Shown here: positions 49,676 to 58,536 of the stretch, one piece after another
Layout of the letters: every line of letters begins with the position of its first letter
Numbering within the stretch: the first letter of the stretch is position 1
NCBI RefSeq assembly: GCF_009933175.1
Contig: NZ_MAEJ01000028.1
Location: 28,933 to 92,932 of the forward strand
Direction of reading: 5' to 3'
Length of the DNA: 64,000 nucleotides
Origin: Candidatus Enterococcus huntleyi
GTDB lineage: Bacteria > Bacillota > Bacilli > Lactobacillales > Enterococcaceae
Program-made: the position numbers and the translations under genes
The notes under the pieces: model-generated
Told to the model about the DNA's origin: nothing
Database searches by the model: none
What the model saw: the letters and a program-made list of their open reading frames with translations, nothing else

Positions 49676-49721
49676 TAGTAAATTACTGATTTACTAATTT
49701 AGTAACTTAGTAAATTACTAA
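49676..49721 (+). promoter_or_regulatory. Triple palindromic operator
   Basis: Three adjacent palindromes between the -10 box and the ribosome site: TAGTAAATTACT (49676-49687), TTACTAATTTAGTAA (49691-49705), TTAGTAAATTACTAA (49707-49721). All use the TAGTAA/TTACTA half-site. The array covers the transcription start, so a repressor bound here should block initiation. No regulator gene is adjacent. Confidence 0.75.
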
Positions 49722-49739
49722 AAAGGAGCTAGATAGATA

Positions 49740-50219
49740 ATGAAAATTCCAACGAACTTAAAACATAAACCTGTACTAGTTGTCGAAGATTACGATAAAA
49801 TTGATGGCACAAATGCCTTGAATTCAGATGCAAAAGGACTTTCTTTAGGCTTAGCCCAATGGAACGACCGAGGGAAAGTAGATATTTCTGCAAAAGTGTG
49901 GCGTCATACTGGTGAAAAATGGTCGCGTCAATCAGAGGAATTACCGATTACCAGAATTCTTGATTTAGCTATCTTAGTGGCTCGTGGCAATCTTTACTTT
50001 CAAGATGCCTACCGTCACGAAAAATTTTATGACCCAGAAAATCCTGAAATTGATATTATCGGCCTACAAGGCGGTCGGATGACGGTTGAAGTGGATACTG
50101 ATAATCCAATGATTGACGAAGATATTTTACTTTACTACGATACATTACAAAAAGAGGGCGAGCTGATCGGTGAACGGATGCGTGTGCTAAAACGTTTATT
50201 AGATGAAGCTGGCTATTAA
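49740..50219 (+). CDS. Conserved protein of unknown function, partner of the AAA/VWA gene
   Basis: A 159-residue soluble protein starting MKIPTNLKHKPVLVVEDYDKIDGTNAL. It has no membrane segment, signal peptide or cysteine and is rich in Asp and Glu. ISAKVWRHTGEKWSRQSEELP and ARGNLYFQDAYRHEKFYDP look conserved. I think it belongs to a family with a DUF6530-type label, but that is memory, not a search. RBS AAAAGGAG. Twelve bases before the AAA/VWA gene, so one unit. Confidence 0.7.
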   Translation: MKIPTNLKHKPVLVVEDYDKIDGTNALNSDAKGLSLGLAQWNDRGKVDISAKVWRHTGEKWSRQSEELPITRILDLAILVARGNLYFQDAYRHEKFYDPENPEIDIIGLQGGRMTVEVDTDNPMIDEDILLYYDTLQKEGELIGERMRVLKRLLDEAGY

Positions 50220-50231
50220 AAAGGAGTTTTT

Positions 50232-52484
50232 ATGATGACCGCTTATTCCGTAACGGAGGGCCGAATCTTTTCAAGACTGGAGCAGCAAATGATTTGGCAA
50301 AAGCCTGCCAGTCATCAAACTAGTCAAGAAGAGTTACGGATTGCCCAGGAGATTAGAACAAACTGGGACGATCCAGAGATGAAGCTGTTTAATATTTTAT
50401 TAGAAGGCGATGCAGGCTCTGGAAAGACCCAGCTAGCAAAAGCCTTATCAGCTGATCTACAGCTACCTTATACTAAAGTCACCTGTTTCGCTGATATGGA
50501 TAAATCCGATATATTCGGTGCCCTATTACCAATTGTCGCAACCGATGACGACTTGGACAGTGATCTATTAGAAGCAATCCATCAGACTGATTCATTTGAT
50601 GCTGTCTTACAATTAATTCAACAACATTATAGTATTCCAAAAGAAACGGCTAAAGAGCGCCTGACACAGCTGATTCAGCGAGTGGAAGAACGCGAGCAAG
50701 AAGTCGTGCACTATAAGTTTTATCCTTCTGAAATCGTTCGAGCGATGGAAAAAGGCTATCTATTAGAGATCCAAGAACCGACTGTCATCCGCGATGCGTC
50801 CGTCTTGGTGGCCTTAAATTCAGCCTTAGAAAGTCACGGCATGCTGAATATTCCTACCGGGATTGTCCAAAGACATAGTGATTGTGTCGTAGTGATTACG
50901 ACAAATCGCAATTATCAGGGCAATCGTCCACTCAATGAATCCTTGAGAGACCGGATGCAACATGCAGAAAAAATGGATTTACCTGCGTTATCCGTTATGA
51001 CTGAACGAGCCCAAGCCAAGACTGGTGTCAATGAACCAGAATTGCTGTTAAAGATGGCTGAAATTATTCGTCTGTTGGATCAAACAGCCAAAGCTAATGC
51101 TATAAAAGGCGTCGCAGGCATGCGTTCTTATTTTTACTGGGTCAATACTTTACGTCAAGAGCAAAATCCTTTAGAAACCATTTATCCAAAAGTATTCTAT
51201 AAGCTAACGACTGATCCAGATGAACTGGCCATTCTTGAACAAGCTTTAGAAGAAAGTGGCTATCTAACTGAGCTTTTGATGCTACTTCAGAAAAATCCTT
51301 TGCAGGAATTTAAAGGGGAGAAACCAAAAATTTCTGGTCGAAAAATCTCAGCAGCAGAAGCTGATTTACGAAACATTGACCAAACAGAGGAAGAAGAGGC
51401 TAGCCTTGTTAATTCAAACGATGAACTGACTAGTGACGCCACGGAAGAAGGCTCTGATGATACTAACGATTCAGAAGAAGAGAATAGCAAAGAGGGGCTA
51501 GAGGTCAACGAAAAAAAGAAAAGCCAAGACCTAACAGCGACTGGTGACGAAAAAGAAGCGGAAGAGCTAGAGGAAGAAACGGGGATGTCGCCTTCAGAGA
51601 TGGAAGCTTTCGACAAAGAAAAGAAACGGCAGCTGAATAAAGAAGCGCGACAAGTTCTCAAAGAAACGATGCATGCAAAAGAAGGCTTAATTGTGCATCG
51701 CCCCTCATTTACCAAAGCAGATCAACTGACAGCCAGAGAAGCCAAACAGAAGATTTTGCCAATCGTTGATCGATTGAGTAGAAAAGTTCTCGACTTACTG
51801 GATAAAGAAGTCAGTTCCACCTATCAGACAGGCAAAGTTGAAGGCCATCGCTTTAATGCTAGCCGGATTGCTTACGGAGATTTTAAAAACTTTGACAAGA
51901 AGAATCCGCCTCATGAAGAGCCATCCTTAGCCTTAGCTATTCGTGTCGATGAATCGGGTTCTATGATTCGTGATGGTCGAATGACTAGCGCCCAATTAGC
52001 AACCTTAGCGATTGCTGAATTTGCCAAACGTCTAGCGATCCCTTTAGTCATCTATGGGGATACAGCAGATGTCTCAGCTCGAGAAAAGACTTCATTATTC
52101 TCGTACAAAGAGTTTGATGATTCATTTGACTATGTGGATGCCAAAATCATGGCGATGAAGCCACGACAAAACAACCGCGATGGCGTAGTCCTAAAAATAT
52201 TAGCGGACAAATTAGAGAAGCAAACAGCAACAACCAAGCTTTTACTAACCATTAGTGACGGGCAACCTAAAGCATTGCCTGATTACACAGGTGCCAAAGC
52301 CAAAGAGGATATCCAAGCAGTCTTAAAAGAATACGAACGACAAGGAATTCTCTTTTTATCCGCGGCGATTGGGCAAGACAAAGAAGTAATCAAAGAAATC
52401 TATGGGGAGAATCGTTATCTAGACAGTGGCGATTTAGAAACCTTCCCTGAGCGAATGATTCAATTAATCGCACGCTATCTCTAA
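50232..52484 (+). CDS. Fused MoxR-like AAA+ ATPase and VWA-domain protein
   Basis: A 750-residue cytoplasmic protein. The N-terminal AAA+ module has Walker A GDAGSGKT (residues 59-66), a sensor-like VVITTNRNYQGNRPLNESLRDRMQ with an Arg-finger region, and an insert between Walker A and the sensor. Residues about 380-470 are an acidic linker (long runs of Glu and Asp). The C-terminal VWA domain has a MIDAS motif DESGSM at D573, as in CobT/ChlD-type proteins. AAA and VWA are normally separate genes, as in MoxR or NorQ/NorD; here they are fused. Such pairs remodel a partner or insert a metal. RBS AAGGAG. The operon has only one other gene. Confidence 0.88.
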   Translation: MMTAYSVTEGRIFSRLEQQMIWQKPASHQTSQEELRIAQEIRTNWDDPEMKLFNILLEGDAGSGKTQLAKALSADLQLPYTKVTCFADMDKSDIFGALLPIVATDDDLDSDLLEAIHQTDSFDAVLQLIQQHYSIPKETAKERLTQLIQRVEEREQEVVHYKFYPSEIVRAMEKGYLLEIQEPTVIRDASVLVALNSALESHGMLNIPTGIVQRHSDCVVVITTNRNYQGNRPLNESLRDRMQHAEKMDLPALSVMTERAQAKTGVNEPELLLKMAEIIRLLDQTAKANAIKGVAGMRSYFYWVNTLRQEQNPLETIYPKVFYKLTTDPDELAILEQALEESGYLTELLMLLQKNPLQEFKGEKPKISGRKISAAEADLRNIDQTEEEEASLVNSNDELTSDATEEGSDDTNDSEEENSKEGLEVNEKKKSQDLTATGDEKEAEELEEETGMSPSEMEAFDKEKKRQLNKEARQVLKETMHAKEGLIVHRPSFTKADQLTAREAKQKILPIVDRLSRKVLDLLDKEVSSTYQTGKVEGHRFNASRIAYGDFKNFDKKNPPHEEPSLALAIRVDESGSMIRDGRMTSAQLATLAIAEFAKRLAIPLVIYGDTADVSAREKTSLFSYKEFDDSFDYVDAKIMAMKPRQNNRDGVVLKILADKLEKQTATTKLLLTISDGQPKALPDYTGAKAKEDIQAVLKEYERQGILFLSAAIGQDKEVIKEIYGENRYLDSGDLETFPERMIQLIARYL

Positions 52485-52491
52485 ATCTAAA

Positions 52492-52534
52492 AAGCAACTC
52501 TTCACTCACAAAAAGAGCAGAAGAGTTGTTTTTG
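52492..52534 (+). terminator. Terminator of the AAA/VWA unit
   Basis: AAGCAACTCTTC pairs with GAAGAGTTGTTTT (one G-U or mismatch near the base), then T-rich tail. Confidence 0.85.
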
Positions 52535-52551
52535 TTTACATAACCTATTTA

Positions 52552-52580
52552 TTGTTAATTAAAAAATTATGCTGTATTCT
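52552..52580 (+). promoter_or_regulatory. Promoter of the alpha-glucosidase gene
   Basis: TTGTTA (52552-52557) and TATTCT (52575-52580), 17-bp spacer. Confidence 0.7.
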
Positions 52581-52593
52581 GTTACCGTTAACA
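52580..52593 (+). promoter_or_regulatory. LacI/CcpA-type operator (cre-like)
   Basis: TGTTACCGTTAACA, a near palindrome with a central CG, fits the half-sites of LacI-family operators (CcpA cre or a MalR-type site) at about 12 of 14 positions. It starts at the last base of the -10 box, so binding should repress. Confidence 0.65.
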
Positions 52594-52659
52594 AGAACTA
52601 TTAAATGATTATTTCATTTATACTGGGGGAGAAGTTTTTAGCTAATGGAGGGGACACTT

Positions 52660-54315
52660 ATGGAACAAACAAATGCCTGGTGGAAAGAAGCAGTTGGCTA
52701 TCAAATATACCCACGCAGTTTCTATGATAGCAATAATGACGGGATTGGTGATCTAAATGGCATTCGTGAAAAGCTGCCGTATCTAGTCGATTTAGGCATC
52801 GATTTTATTTGGATTAATCCGATTTATGCTTCACCGAACGTCGACAACGGCTATGATATCAGTGATTACGAAGCCATCTTGGACGAATTTGGGACGATGG
52901 AAGAGTTTGATTTACTCTTAGAAGAAGCCCATGCGCACGGCATTAAAATAATTATGGATTTAGTCATCAATCATTCGTCTGATCAACATGAATGGTTTAT
53001 TGAATCAAAGAAAAGTTTGGACAATCCGTATCGTGACTATTATATTTGGGCTGATGGAACACCCGATAATCAGCCGCCATCAAAGTGGGAATCAATATTT
53101 GGTGGCTCAATTTGGGCATATGATGAAGAGACTCAACAATATTATATGCATGTCTTCGCTAAGGAACAGCCTGATTTAAATTGGGAAAATGAAGCTTTGA
53201 AAAACGAAGTCTTTGCGATGATTAAACGCTGGCTAGATAAAGGCATTGATGGGTTCCGCTTGGATGCTATCTCGCACATCAAAAAAGCGCCTTATCAGAC
53301 AAAACCAGCCAATCATCCCTTTGATCCTTTCATGAATGTGCCTGGCATTGAAACACACTTAGAAGACTTACGTGACCTATTTAACCAATACGATATTATG
53401 ACTGTCGGCGAAGCTAGCGGTGTCTCAGCTACTCAAGCGCCTAAATGGGTCGGGGAGGATGGTTATTTTAACATGATCTTCGAATTTGATCACATTTCTC
53501 TGTGGAATAAAGAAGAAACCGGTAATTTAGATGTGGTTCAATTAAAACATGCTTTAGCCACTTGGCAATTAGCTTTAGATGGGCAAGGTTGGAATGCTTT
53601 GTACATGGAAAATCATGATGTACCACGCTCTGTTTCGGCATTTGGCAACGACACAGACTATTGGCAAGAATCAGCCAAAGCCATCGCCTTAATGTATTTC
53701 TTCTTGCAAGGAACCCCGTTCATTTATCAAGGCCAAGAGATTGGCATGACCAACTATCCCTATACCAGCATCGATGAAATTGATGCGGTCGACTCACGCG
53801 CCTTTTATTTCCGGCTACTAGAAGAAGGTCGTACGAACGAAGAAGCCTTACGAATTGTCGGAAAAACAACGCGTGACAACAGCCGAACACCGATGCAGTG
53901 GACAGCTGACAAGCATGCCGGTTTCTCAAAACAAAAACCGTGGCTTTTAACCAATCCAAATGCTGTTGAAATCAATGTTGACCGCCAGAAGGATGAAGCT
54001 GAATCAATTCTGAATTTCTACAAAAAATTAATTGCTGTTCGAAAAAATTCAGATACCTTAATTTACGGCTCATTTACACATTATCTAGCAAAACATCCCC
54101 AAGTCTTTGTCTACGAACGAAGTTTAGCGGACGAACACTATTTGGTGGTTGTTAATCTAACAGAAACGCCAGCTGTGGTTGAGTTTCCAGAAGAAATCTC
54201 CACTTATCACTGGACGCCAATCCTGGGTAATCAAACGCCAGGCACTTCAATCGAGAAAATAATTACTTTAAACCCTTATGAAGCGCAACTATTCGCGAGA
54301 GGTGTAGCTCGTTAA
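52660..54315 (+). CDS. Alpha-glucosidase, GH13 family
   Basis: A 551-residue cytoplasmic enzyme. GYQIYPRSFYDSNNDGIGDLNGI opens the barrel. Nucleophile D202 is in GFRLDAI, acid E251 in VGEASG, and D320 in ENHDVPR. The residue after the nucleophile is Ala; in related enzymes Val there favours alpha-1,6 and Ala or Thr favours alpha-1,4 bonds, so a maltose-type substrate is suggested. No signal peptide. Start 52660 follows GGAGGGG; an in-frame ATG at 52645 is part of that ribosome site. No transporter is adjacent. A trehalose-6-phosphate hydrolase is an alternative. Confidence 0.88.
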   Translation: MEQTNAWWKEAVGYQIYPRSFYDSNNDGIGDLNGIREKLPYLVDLGIDFIWINPIYASPNVDNGYDISDYEAILDEFGTMEEFDLLLEEAHAHGIKIIMDLVINHSSDQHEWFIESKKSLDNPYRDYYIWADGTPDNQPPSKWESIFGGSIWAYDEETQQYYMHVFAKEQPDLNWENEALKNEVFAMIKRWLDKGIDGFRLDAISHIKKAPYQTKPANHPFDPFMNVPGIETHLEDLRDLFNQYDIMTVGEASGVSATQAPKWVGEDGYFNMIFEFDHISLWNKEETGNLDVVQLKHALATWQLALDGQGWNALYMENHDVPRSVSAFGNDTDYWQESAKAIALMYFFLQGTPFIYQGQEIGMTNYPYTSIDEIDAVDSRAFYFRLLEEGRTNEEALRIVGKTTRDNSRTPMQWTADKHAGFSKQKPWLLTNPNAVEINVDRQKDEAESILNFYKKLIAVRKNSDTLIYGSFTHYLAKHPQVFVYERSLADEHYLVVVNLTETPAVVEFPEEISTYHWTPILGNQTPGTSIEKIITLNPYEAQLFARGVAR

Positions 54316-54330
54316 GTACTAGAGACTAGA

Positions 54331-54377
54331 CAAAAAAGATATCACTGATTTTTGAAATCAGCCGATATCTTTTTTGC
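54331..54377. terminator. Bidirectional terminator after the alpha-glucosidase
   Basis: AAAAAAGATATC pairs with GATATCTTTTTT, with TGATTT/AAATCA inside. Serves both converging genes. Confidence 0.9.
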
Positions 54378-54395
54378 TTTTTTAGAGCTAGCTCT

Positions 54396-55025
54396 TTATT
54401 TTTTCAACACAGAGATGCGTTCTCTGACATGATGACCTGAAACAGCTTCATCGATCATCGCAATCGCATAATCCTTGTAGCTAATAACACTTTCCCCTTG
54501 ATCGTTGACTGAAAATTCCTCGCCGCGCAATAAATACTCTCCAGTACGTTCACCATCAGCTTGAAAGTCAGCAGCAGGACTCAAATACGTCCAATTAACC
54601 GTTTCTTTTGTACGTAAAACAGCTAAAGCTTCAGACATATTTGAAGCTAGTGGATAGAACGGAGCCGGAAAATCTTTGCCCTCCATCAATTGTGTCGTAT
54701 GTGTGGCATCGGTGTATAAGCTTCCAGCGCCACCAACCACCAATAAGCGATTCGTTTTACCATTCAATATATCGGTCAAATGGACAATAGACGTGGTATG
54801 TTGAGGCAAAGTTTCAGGTGTAAATGCACCAAAAGCATCAATTAAAACATCAAATTCTTTGACATCCTCATAGGTTAAATCAAATAAATCTTTCTTCAAC
54901 ATTTTTGTCGCAGCCGTTTTGTTTTCGCCACGAACAATTGCCGTCACATCTAGATTTCTTGATAGAGCTTCATTCACAATCGCTTGTCCAGCTTTTCCAT
55001 TTGCAGCAATAATTCCTAATTTCAT
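54396..55025 (-). CDS. NAD(P)-binding atypical SDR family protein
   Basis: A 209-residue protein. The N-terminus LGIIAANGKAGQAIVNEALSRNLDVTAIVR is an NAD(P)-binding motif of the NmrA-like/SDR_a5 type (GxxGxxG variant AANGKAG). VVGGAGSLYTD and TYLSPAADFQADGERTGEY match the NAD-dependent epimerase-like family often named YwnB or YesF. The substrate is unknown. RBS AAAAGG is weak but present. A single gene. Confidence 0.85.
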   Translation of the reverse strand: MKLGIIAANGKAGQAIVNEALSRNLDVTAIVRGENKTAATKMLKKDLFDLTYEDVKEFDVLIDAFGAFTPETLPQHTTSIVHLTDILNGKTNRLLVVGGAGSLYTDATHTTQLMEGKDFPAPFYPLASNMSEALAVLRTKETVNWTYLSPAADFQADGERTGEYLLRGEEFSVNDQGESVISYKDYAIAMIDEAVSGHHVRERISVLKK

Positions 55026-55523
55026 CAGTTATTCATCCTTTTCTATCATAAATTTGATTGGTATGCTAACTCCATAATAGGCGCTATTTTTACTTATGTA
55101 AAGTAAGTAGCTTTATCAAGTCCGGAAGGCTAAATAAAAATACCTGCTGCCGGTTAGAGAACTATGATAAACCGGAGAAGTTCTATTATCTACGTTGCTA
55201 TCATTCGTGCCAATTTACATTTTAGTTCATGCTGAATATCTGTCTATTTGTCTCAATTCTTACAATAAACAAACACAAAGTTTACATAACCAAATTATTA
55301 TAAACAATATTTTTGATGATGCGGATGGATATTAAGCAGCAGTACCCCTCAATAAACTCCTAATTATATCCGTCTAAATATGATACAATATATATACTAA
55401 AATTCATTTACTTTCTTAATTTAACGAATTGGTCAGAGTAGTTATGTCAAAAAATAATTAAAAGCGTTTTATTACGCAAGTATACATTACATACTTAGAA
55501 ATTTTTGTGAAAGGAGATCCTAT
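55026..55523. other. Gene-free stretch of 500 bp
   Basis: AT-rich, with no ORF I can support. One perfect 6-bp hairpin CCGGTT...AACCGG lies near 55160-55185. Part may be the promoter region of the small peptide gene at 55524. Confidence 0.4.
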
Positions 55524-55697
55524 ATGAGCAAAAAAGCGAGTTTTCTATATACTTTTCTTGTAGTCTTCATACTATTGCGACTGACGGATTATACCAGTAA
55601 CTGGCTGCTTCGCATTATTATAGCGATTGTAGTTGCCGGAGTTGCTGAGGTTTTAAAAAACATTTACTATAAACAAAAATCAAATCGACAAAATTAA
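55524..55697 (+). CDS. Small two-helix membrane peptide (57 aa)
   Basis: ATG at 55524 follows AAAGGAGAT at a good distance. The 57-residue product starts MSKKASFLYTFLVVFILLRL, has two hydrophobic stretches (about 7-20 and 28-42) and a basic, polar tail (KNIYYKQKSNRQN). A terminator follows. Family not recognised. Layout parallels the peptide gene at 4395. Confidence 0.6.
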   Translation: MSKKASFLYTFLVVFILLRLTDYTSNWLLRIIIAIVVAGVAEVLKNIYYKQKSNRQN

Positions 55698-55711
55698 TGT
55701 TTATTTGAAGA

Positions 55712-55740
55712 AAGTCAGTCTAAATTGATTGGCTTTTTTT
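55712..55740 (+). terminator. Terminator of the small peptide gene
   Basis: AAGTCAGTC pairs with GATTGGCTT (two G-U pairs), then T tract. Confidence 0.85.
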
Positions 55741-55831
55741 GATTAATCAAAAATAATTTTAATCCCTGTAATTAGTTAGTTTTTCCATAATCACACCAAT
55801 GATTATAGTAAAAAAAAACAAAAAAGAGTAG

Positions 55832-55860
55832 TTGACTTCTCATTTCAGGAAATATAAAAT
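55832..55860 (+). promoter_or_regulatory. Promoter of the XRE/membrane-protein pair
   Basis: TTGACT (55832-55837) and TAAAAT (55855-55860), 17-bp spacer. The -35 region includes AGTTGACTTCTC, an 11-of-12 match to half of the operator at 55866. Confidence 0.75.
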
Positions 55861-55865
55861 AGTGT

Positions 55866-55887
55866 AAAGAGAAGTTAACTTCTCTTT
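55866..55887 (+). promoter_or_regulatory. 22-bp perfect palindromic operator
   Basis: AAAGAGAAGTT followed by its exact reverse complement, between the -10 box and the AAAGGAG ribosome site. Placement suggests repression by the XRE protein encoded just downstream. Confidence 0.8.
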
Positions 55888-55901
55888 TAAAGGAGCAAAT
55901 T

Positions 55902-56108
55902 ATGATAATTTTAAATGAAGTCCAGCAATTTCGAAAAGAAAGAAAACTAACTCAAGAAGCACTAGCTAAGAAGGTAGGTGTGTCTCGCAAAACAATAAAT
56001 TCCTTGGAAAAAGGAAACTACACACCTTCACTTTTATTAGCATTTCAGATTGCTAGAGTGTTAGACGTCGAAATTACGGAAATTTTTAAATTAGAAGAAG
56101 AAAAATAA
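55902..56108 (+). CDS. Small XRE-family regulator
   Basis: A 68-residue single-HTH protein (NEVQQFRKERKLTQEALAKKVGVSRKTINSLEKGNYTPSLLLAFQIARVLDVEITEIF), the YozG/Cro-like type. It is translated from AAAGGAG and followed after 20 bp by a membrane-protein gene. This small-HTH plus membrane-protein arrangement is common in Firmicutes. Autoregulation through the palindrome at 55866 is likely. Confidence 0.92.
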   Translation: MIILNEVQQFRKERKLTQEALAKKVGVSRKTINSLEKGNYTPSLLLAFQIARVLDVEITEIFKLEEEK

Positions 56109-56128
56109 ATTATTATGGAGTGTGTATT

Positions 56129-56605
56129 ATGAAAAAAGTGGTTTTTGAGCAATTAGGGAATATTGTACTAACAGTCATTCTACTTATAGCAAGTTGCCAA
56201 ACAGTGGCTATATCAAAAGTTAGTTCAAGTTATGAAAGCTTCAGTTCTGAAATGAATTTTAATTACACTTGGTTCCTCTTTATTGTCGGTATAATTTTAT
56301 TCTCATTAGGAAGATCATTTTATGCTAAGAAGGTTGGAATTGAAGATGGGTATAATAAGAAAGCTGGAGAGTTTAGTGCACATGATGAGAGGGAAATACT
56401 TGTTGGGGCAGAAGCTGCTAAAGTAACTTATCGAGTGTTGGTCTATTTTTTAGCGATTGCCTTTGTAGGCTCCATGTTTGCTAGCATGTTTATCACTTCA
56501 TCAACTACTTTACGCATCGTACCCTTGATAGCTATCGGTAGTTGTTTGATAATTACATTTTTAACTTATTTAGTTGCTTGGATTATTCTCGACAATAAAA
56601 TTTAG
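56129..56605 (+). CDS. Four-helix membrane protein, partner of the XRE regulator
   Basis: A 158-residue protein with four membrane helices (about residues 9-27, 46-63, 105-122, 132-153). The cytoplasmic loop has AHDEREILVGAEAAKVTYRVL, which resembles the DER motif of DUF2178-type membrane proteins. Start 56129 is preferred over a GTG at 56120, since GGAG lies 8 bp from it. Function unknown; such proteins with a small HTH may sense membrane stress. Confidence 0.8.
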   Translation: MKKVVFEQLGNIVLTVILLIASCQTVAISKVSSSYESFSSEMNFNYTWFLFIVGIILFSLGRSFYAKKVGIEDGYNKKAGEFSAHDEREILVGAEAAKVTYRVLVYFLAIAFVGSMFASMFITSSTTLRIVPLIAIGSCLIITFLTYLVAWIILDNKI

Positions 56606-56736
56606 TCTTAAAATTATCACGGTCAGAATATCACTTCACTGAATGTCCCTGTATAAAACTTTTAAATATTTGACATTTGACCTCAATCTTGATCCTTGAA
56701 ATCGGTCATCGTAGAGATGTGTATAGATAAGTTCCC

Positions 56737-56781
56737 AAAAAACAGAGCAAGTTGAGAAAATCAGCTTGCTCTGTTTTGTTG
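56737..56781. terminator. Bidirectional terminator before the GH43 gene
   Basis: AAAACAGAGCAAG pairs with CTTGCTCTGTTTT. Confidence 0.88.
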
Positions 56782-56799
56782 CTTATTTTATTATTTAGC

Positions 56800-58305
56800 T
56801 TATTCTTTATTTTCTATATATTCACACCATTCACAAGTGATTGGCTCAGTTAGGTCTTGCCCATTTCCAGTGGCATACATGCCTAAAAAGACTCCTGTGA
56901 AGACGCCACCGACTTCAGTGGTAACGTATCGATTAGATGCCTCACCGATTGTCTGTAGCATTTCTTCCTCCGTGCCGGCTGCAAACTGATAGGTTTTCGG
57001 ATTGGCACTTATTTGTAAATAAAGCGTATCATTTATTTCTTCAACGACAAGTTCCTTTGTGACGCCAGACAATTCACCGATCCGTTGGCGCAACAAGGCT
57101 TTGATTCCAGATGATTGTCTTTGGACCGCAATCTCGTAGTGATGGGCACGATTTAAGAAGACTGTTAGGCCGACTTCGGCACCTTCCACAAGATTTGAAC
57201 TATCAAATTTAGCGGTCATTTGGCAATCGAATGCCTGCTGACGGCGCCCAATCCAAGTCACATTTTCTTGATCATCCAACGTATTTTTTTGACCCACTAA
57301 TTGTAAACCATGCGCATCTTGGAAGATGTGTGCTGAATCGTTCTTATATAAAGTGTTCCAGGCTAGTCGTAAAGTCTCTTTTCCAAATTGTTCTTTTGAA
57401 GGAAGTTGTGCGACGGGTGCTTCAGGTAACTCATGCCCAACCATTTCTAAATCAACAGCTCCATTATTACCAAAAACCGGCCATTCACCTGACCAATCGA
57501 TTGGGACTAAGAAGGTTTCACGACCTAAAAGATGTCGTTTTGGGAATTCATTCAATGGACGAATTCCTAGACAAACAGCCCACCAATTTCCATTTGAATC
57601 TTGTACTAAATCGGCATGACCGATGGCTTGAATTGCTGAAGGCAGGCTACGATTAGTTAGGACTGGATTATTTTCATAGGGTTGATAGGGACCTTCAATT
57701 TGTTTGCTACGAGCCATGGTAAACATATGACCATAACCAGTACCGCCTTCAGAGATAGCCAAATAGTAATAATCATCTTTTTGATACAAATGAGGGCCTT
57801 CTGGGTCAGCGGCGCCAATTCCTTCCCAAATATTTACTCTAGGCGATGTTTTGCCTGTTTCCAAATCAATTTCACAAAGGTAAATTTCTTTGTGCGTGCC
57901 CGTGTAATAAACTTTTCCATTCGTATCAAAGAGTAGGGAAGGGTCGATACCTGGCAAATCTAAGAAAATAGGATCTGACCATTCACCTAAAATATCATCT
58001 GTCCAAATCAAAAAGTTTCCTTGATTTGGTACATTCGTACAGACAACATAAAAACGCCCTTCATGATAACGAATCGTCGGAGCATAAAGACCAAACGCAT
58101 TAGGTGCCTGATTTGACAGCTGAATCTGAGTCTTTCGAGTAATACAATGTCCAATCTGCTCCCAATTGACTAAATCCTTGCTGTGGTAAAGCGGAAGCCC
58201 AGGAAAATATTCAAAGGAGCTTGTTACTAAATAAAAATCTTCTCCGACACGACAAATACTCGGATCCGGATTAAAGCCTGTAATAATTGGGTTATTAAAT
58301 TTCAT
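56800..58305 (-). CDS. GH43 family glycosidase (beta-xylosidase / arabinofuranosidase type)
   Basis: A 501-residue cytoplasmic enzyme without a signal peptide. The five-bladed propeller starts NPIITGFNPDPSICRVGEDFYLVTSSF; the catalytic base is D in NPDPS, the modulator D is in GIDPS, and the acid E is in DPEGPHLY. The C-terminal 190 residues form a beta-sandwich domain seen in xylosidases of this type. It probably acts on short xylo- or arabino-oligosaccharides imported by others. No transporter or xylA/xylB is adjacent. RBS GGAGGCG. Exact sugar specificity cannot be read. Confidence 0.9.
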   Translation of the reverse strand: MKFNNPIITGFNPDPSICRVGEDFYLVTSSFEYFPGLPLYHSKDLVNWEQIGHCITRKTQIQLSNQAPNAFGLYAPTIRYHEGRFYVVCTNVPNQGNFLIWTDDILGEWSDPIFLDLPGIDPSLLFDTNGKVYYTGTHKEIYLCEIDLETGKTSPRVNIWEGIGAADPEGPHLYQKDDYYYLAISEGGTGYGHMFTMARSKQIEGPYQPYENNPVLTNRSLPSAIQAIGHADLVQDSNGNWWAVCLGIRPLNEFPKRHLLGRETFLVPIDWSGEWPVFGNNGAVDLEMVGHELPEAPVAQLPSKEQFGKETLRLAWNTLYKNDSAHIFQDAHGLQLVGQKNTLDDQENVTWIGRRQQAFDCQMTAKFDSSNLVEGAEVGLTVFLNRAHHYEIAVQRQSSGIKALLRQRIGELSGVTKELVVEEINDTLYLQISANPKTYQFAAGTEEEMLQTIGEASNRYVTTEVGGVFTGVFLGMYATGNGQDLTEPITCEWCEYIENKE

Positions 58306-58481
58306 GTAAACGCCTCCAGTTCTCTTTTCCTAAAATTACCATGAATTACTACCCTTTGATAGGGAAAAAATAGACATCATCATGGACAAATTAGTGGTTG
58401 AGCGCTAAATCAGCGACTAACTAAATAAATATTTTGTTCAAGGTACTGACAGAAACTCATTCGCACAAATAGCTAGCAGTT

Positions 58482-58526
58482 TAAATAAAAAACTTGAGAA
58501 ACCCGTAGCAGCGGTTTTCTCAAGTG
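58482..58526 (-). terminator. Terminator of the reverse-strand ABC operon
   Basis: ACTTGAGAAA pairs with TTTCTCAAGT, with inner CC/GG; on the reverse strand a T-rich run follows. Confidence 0.85.
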
Positions 58527-58536
58527 AGCTCATTAT

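Noticed and set aside
51287..51715. Reverse-strand 142-aa ORF rich in Ser and Phe
   Set aside because: It is the shadow of the Glu/Asp-rich linker of the AAA/VWA gene; no ribosome site or family features.
57231..57656. Forward 141-aa ORF inside the GH43 gene
   Set aside because: It is antisense to a well-supported glycosidase and has no recognisable domain.
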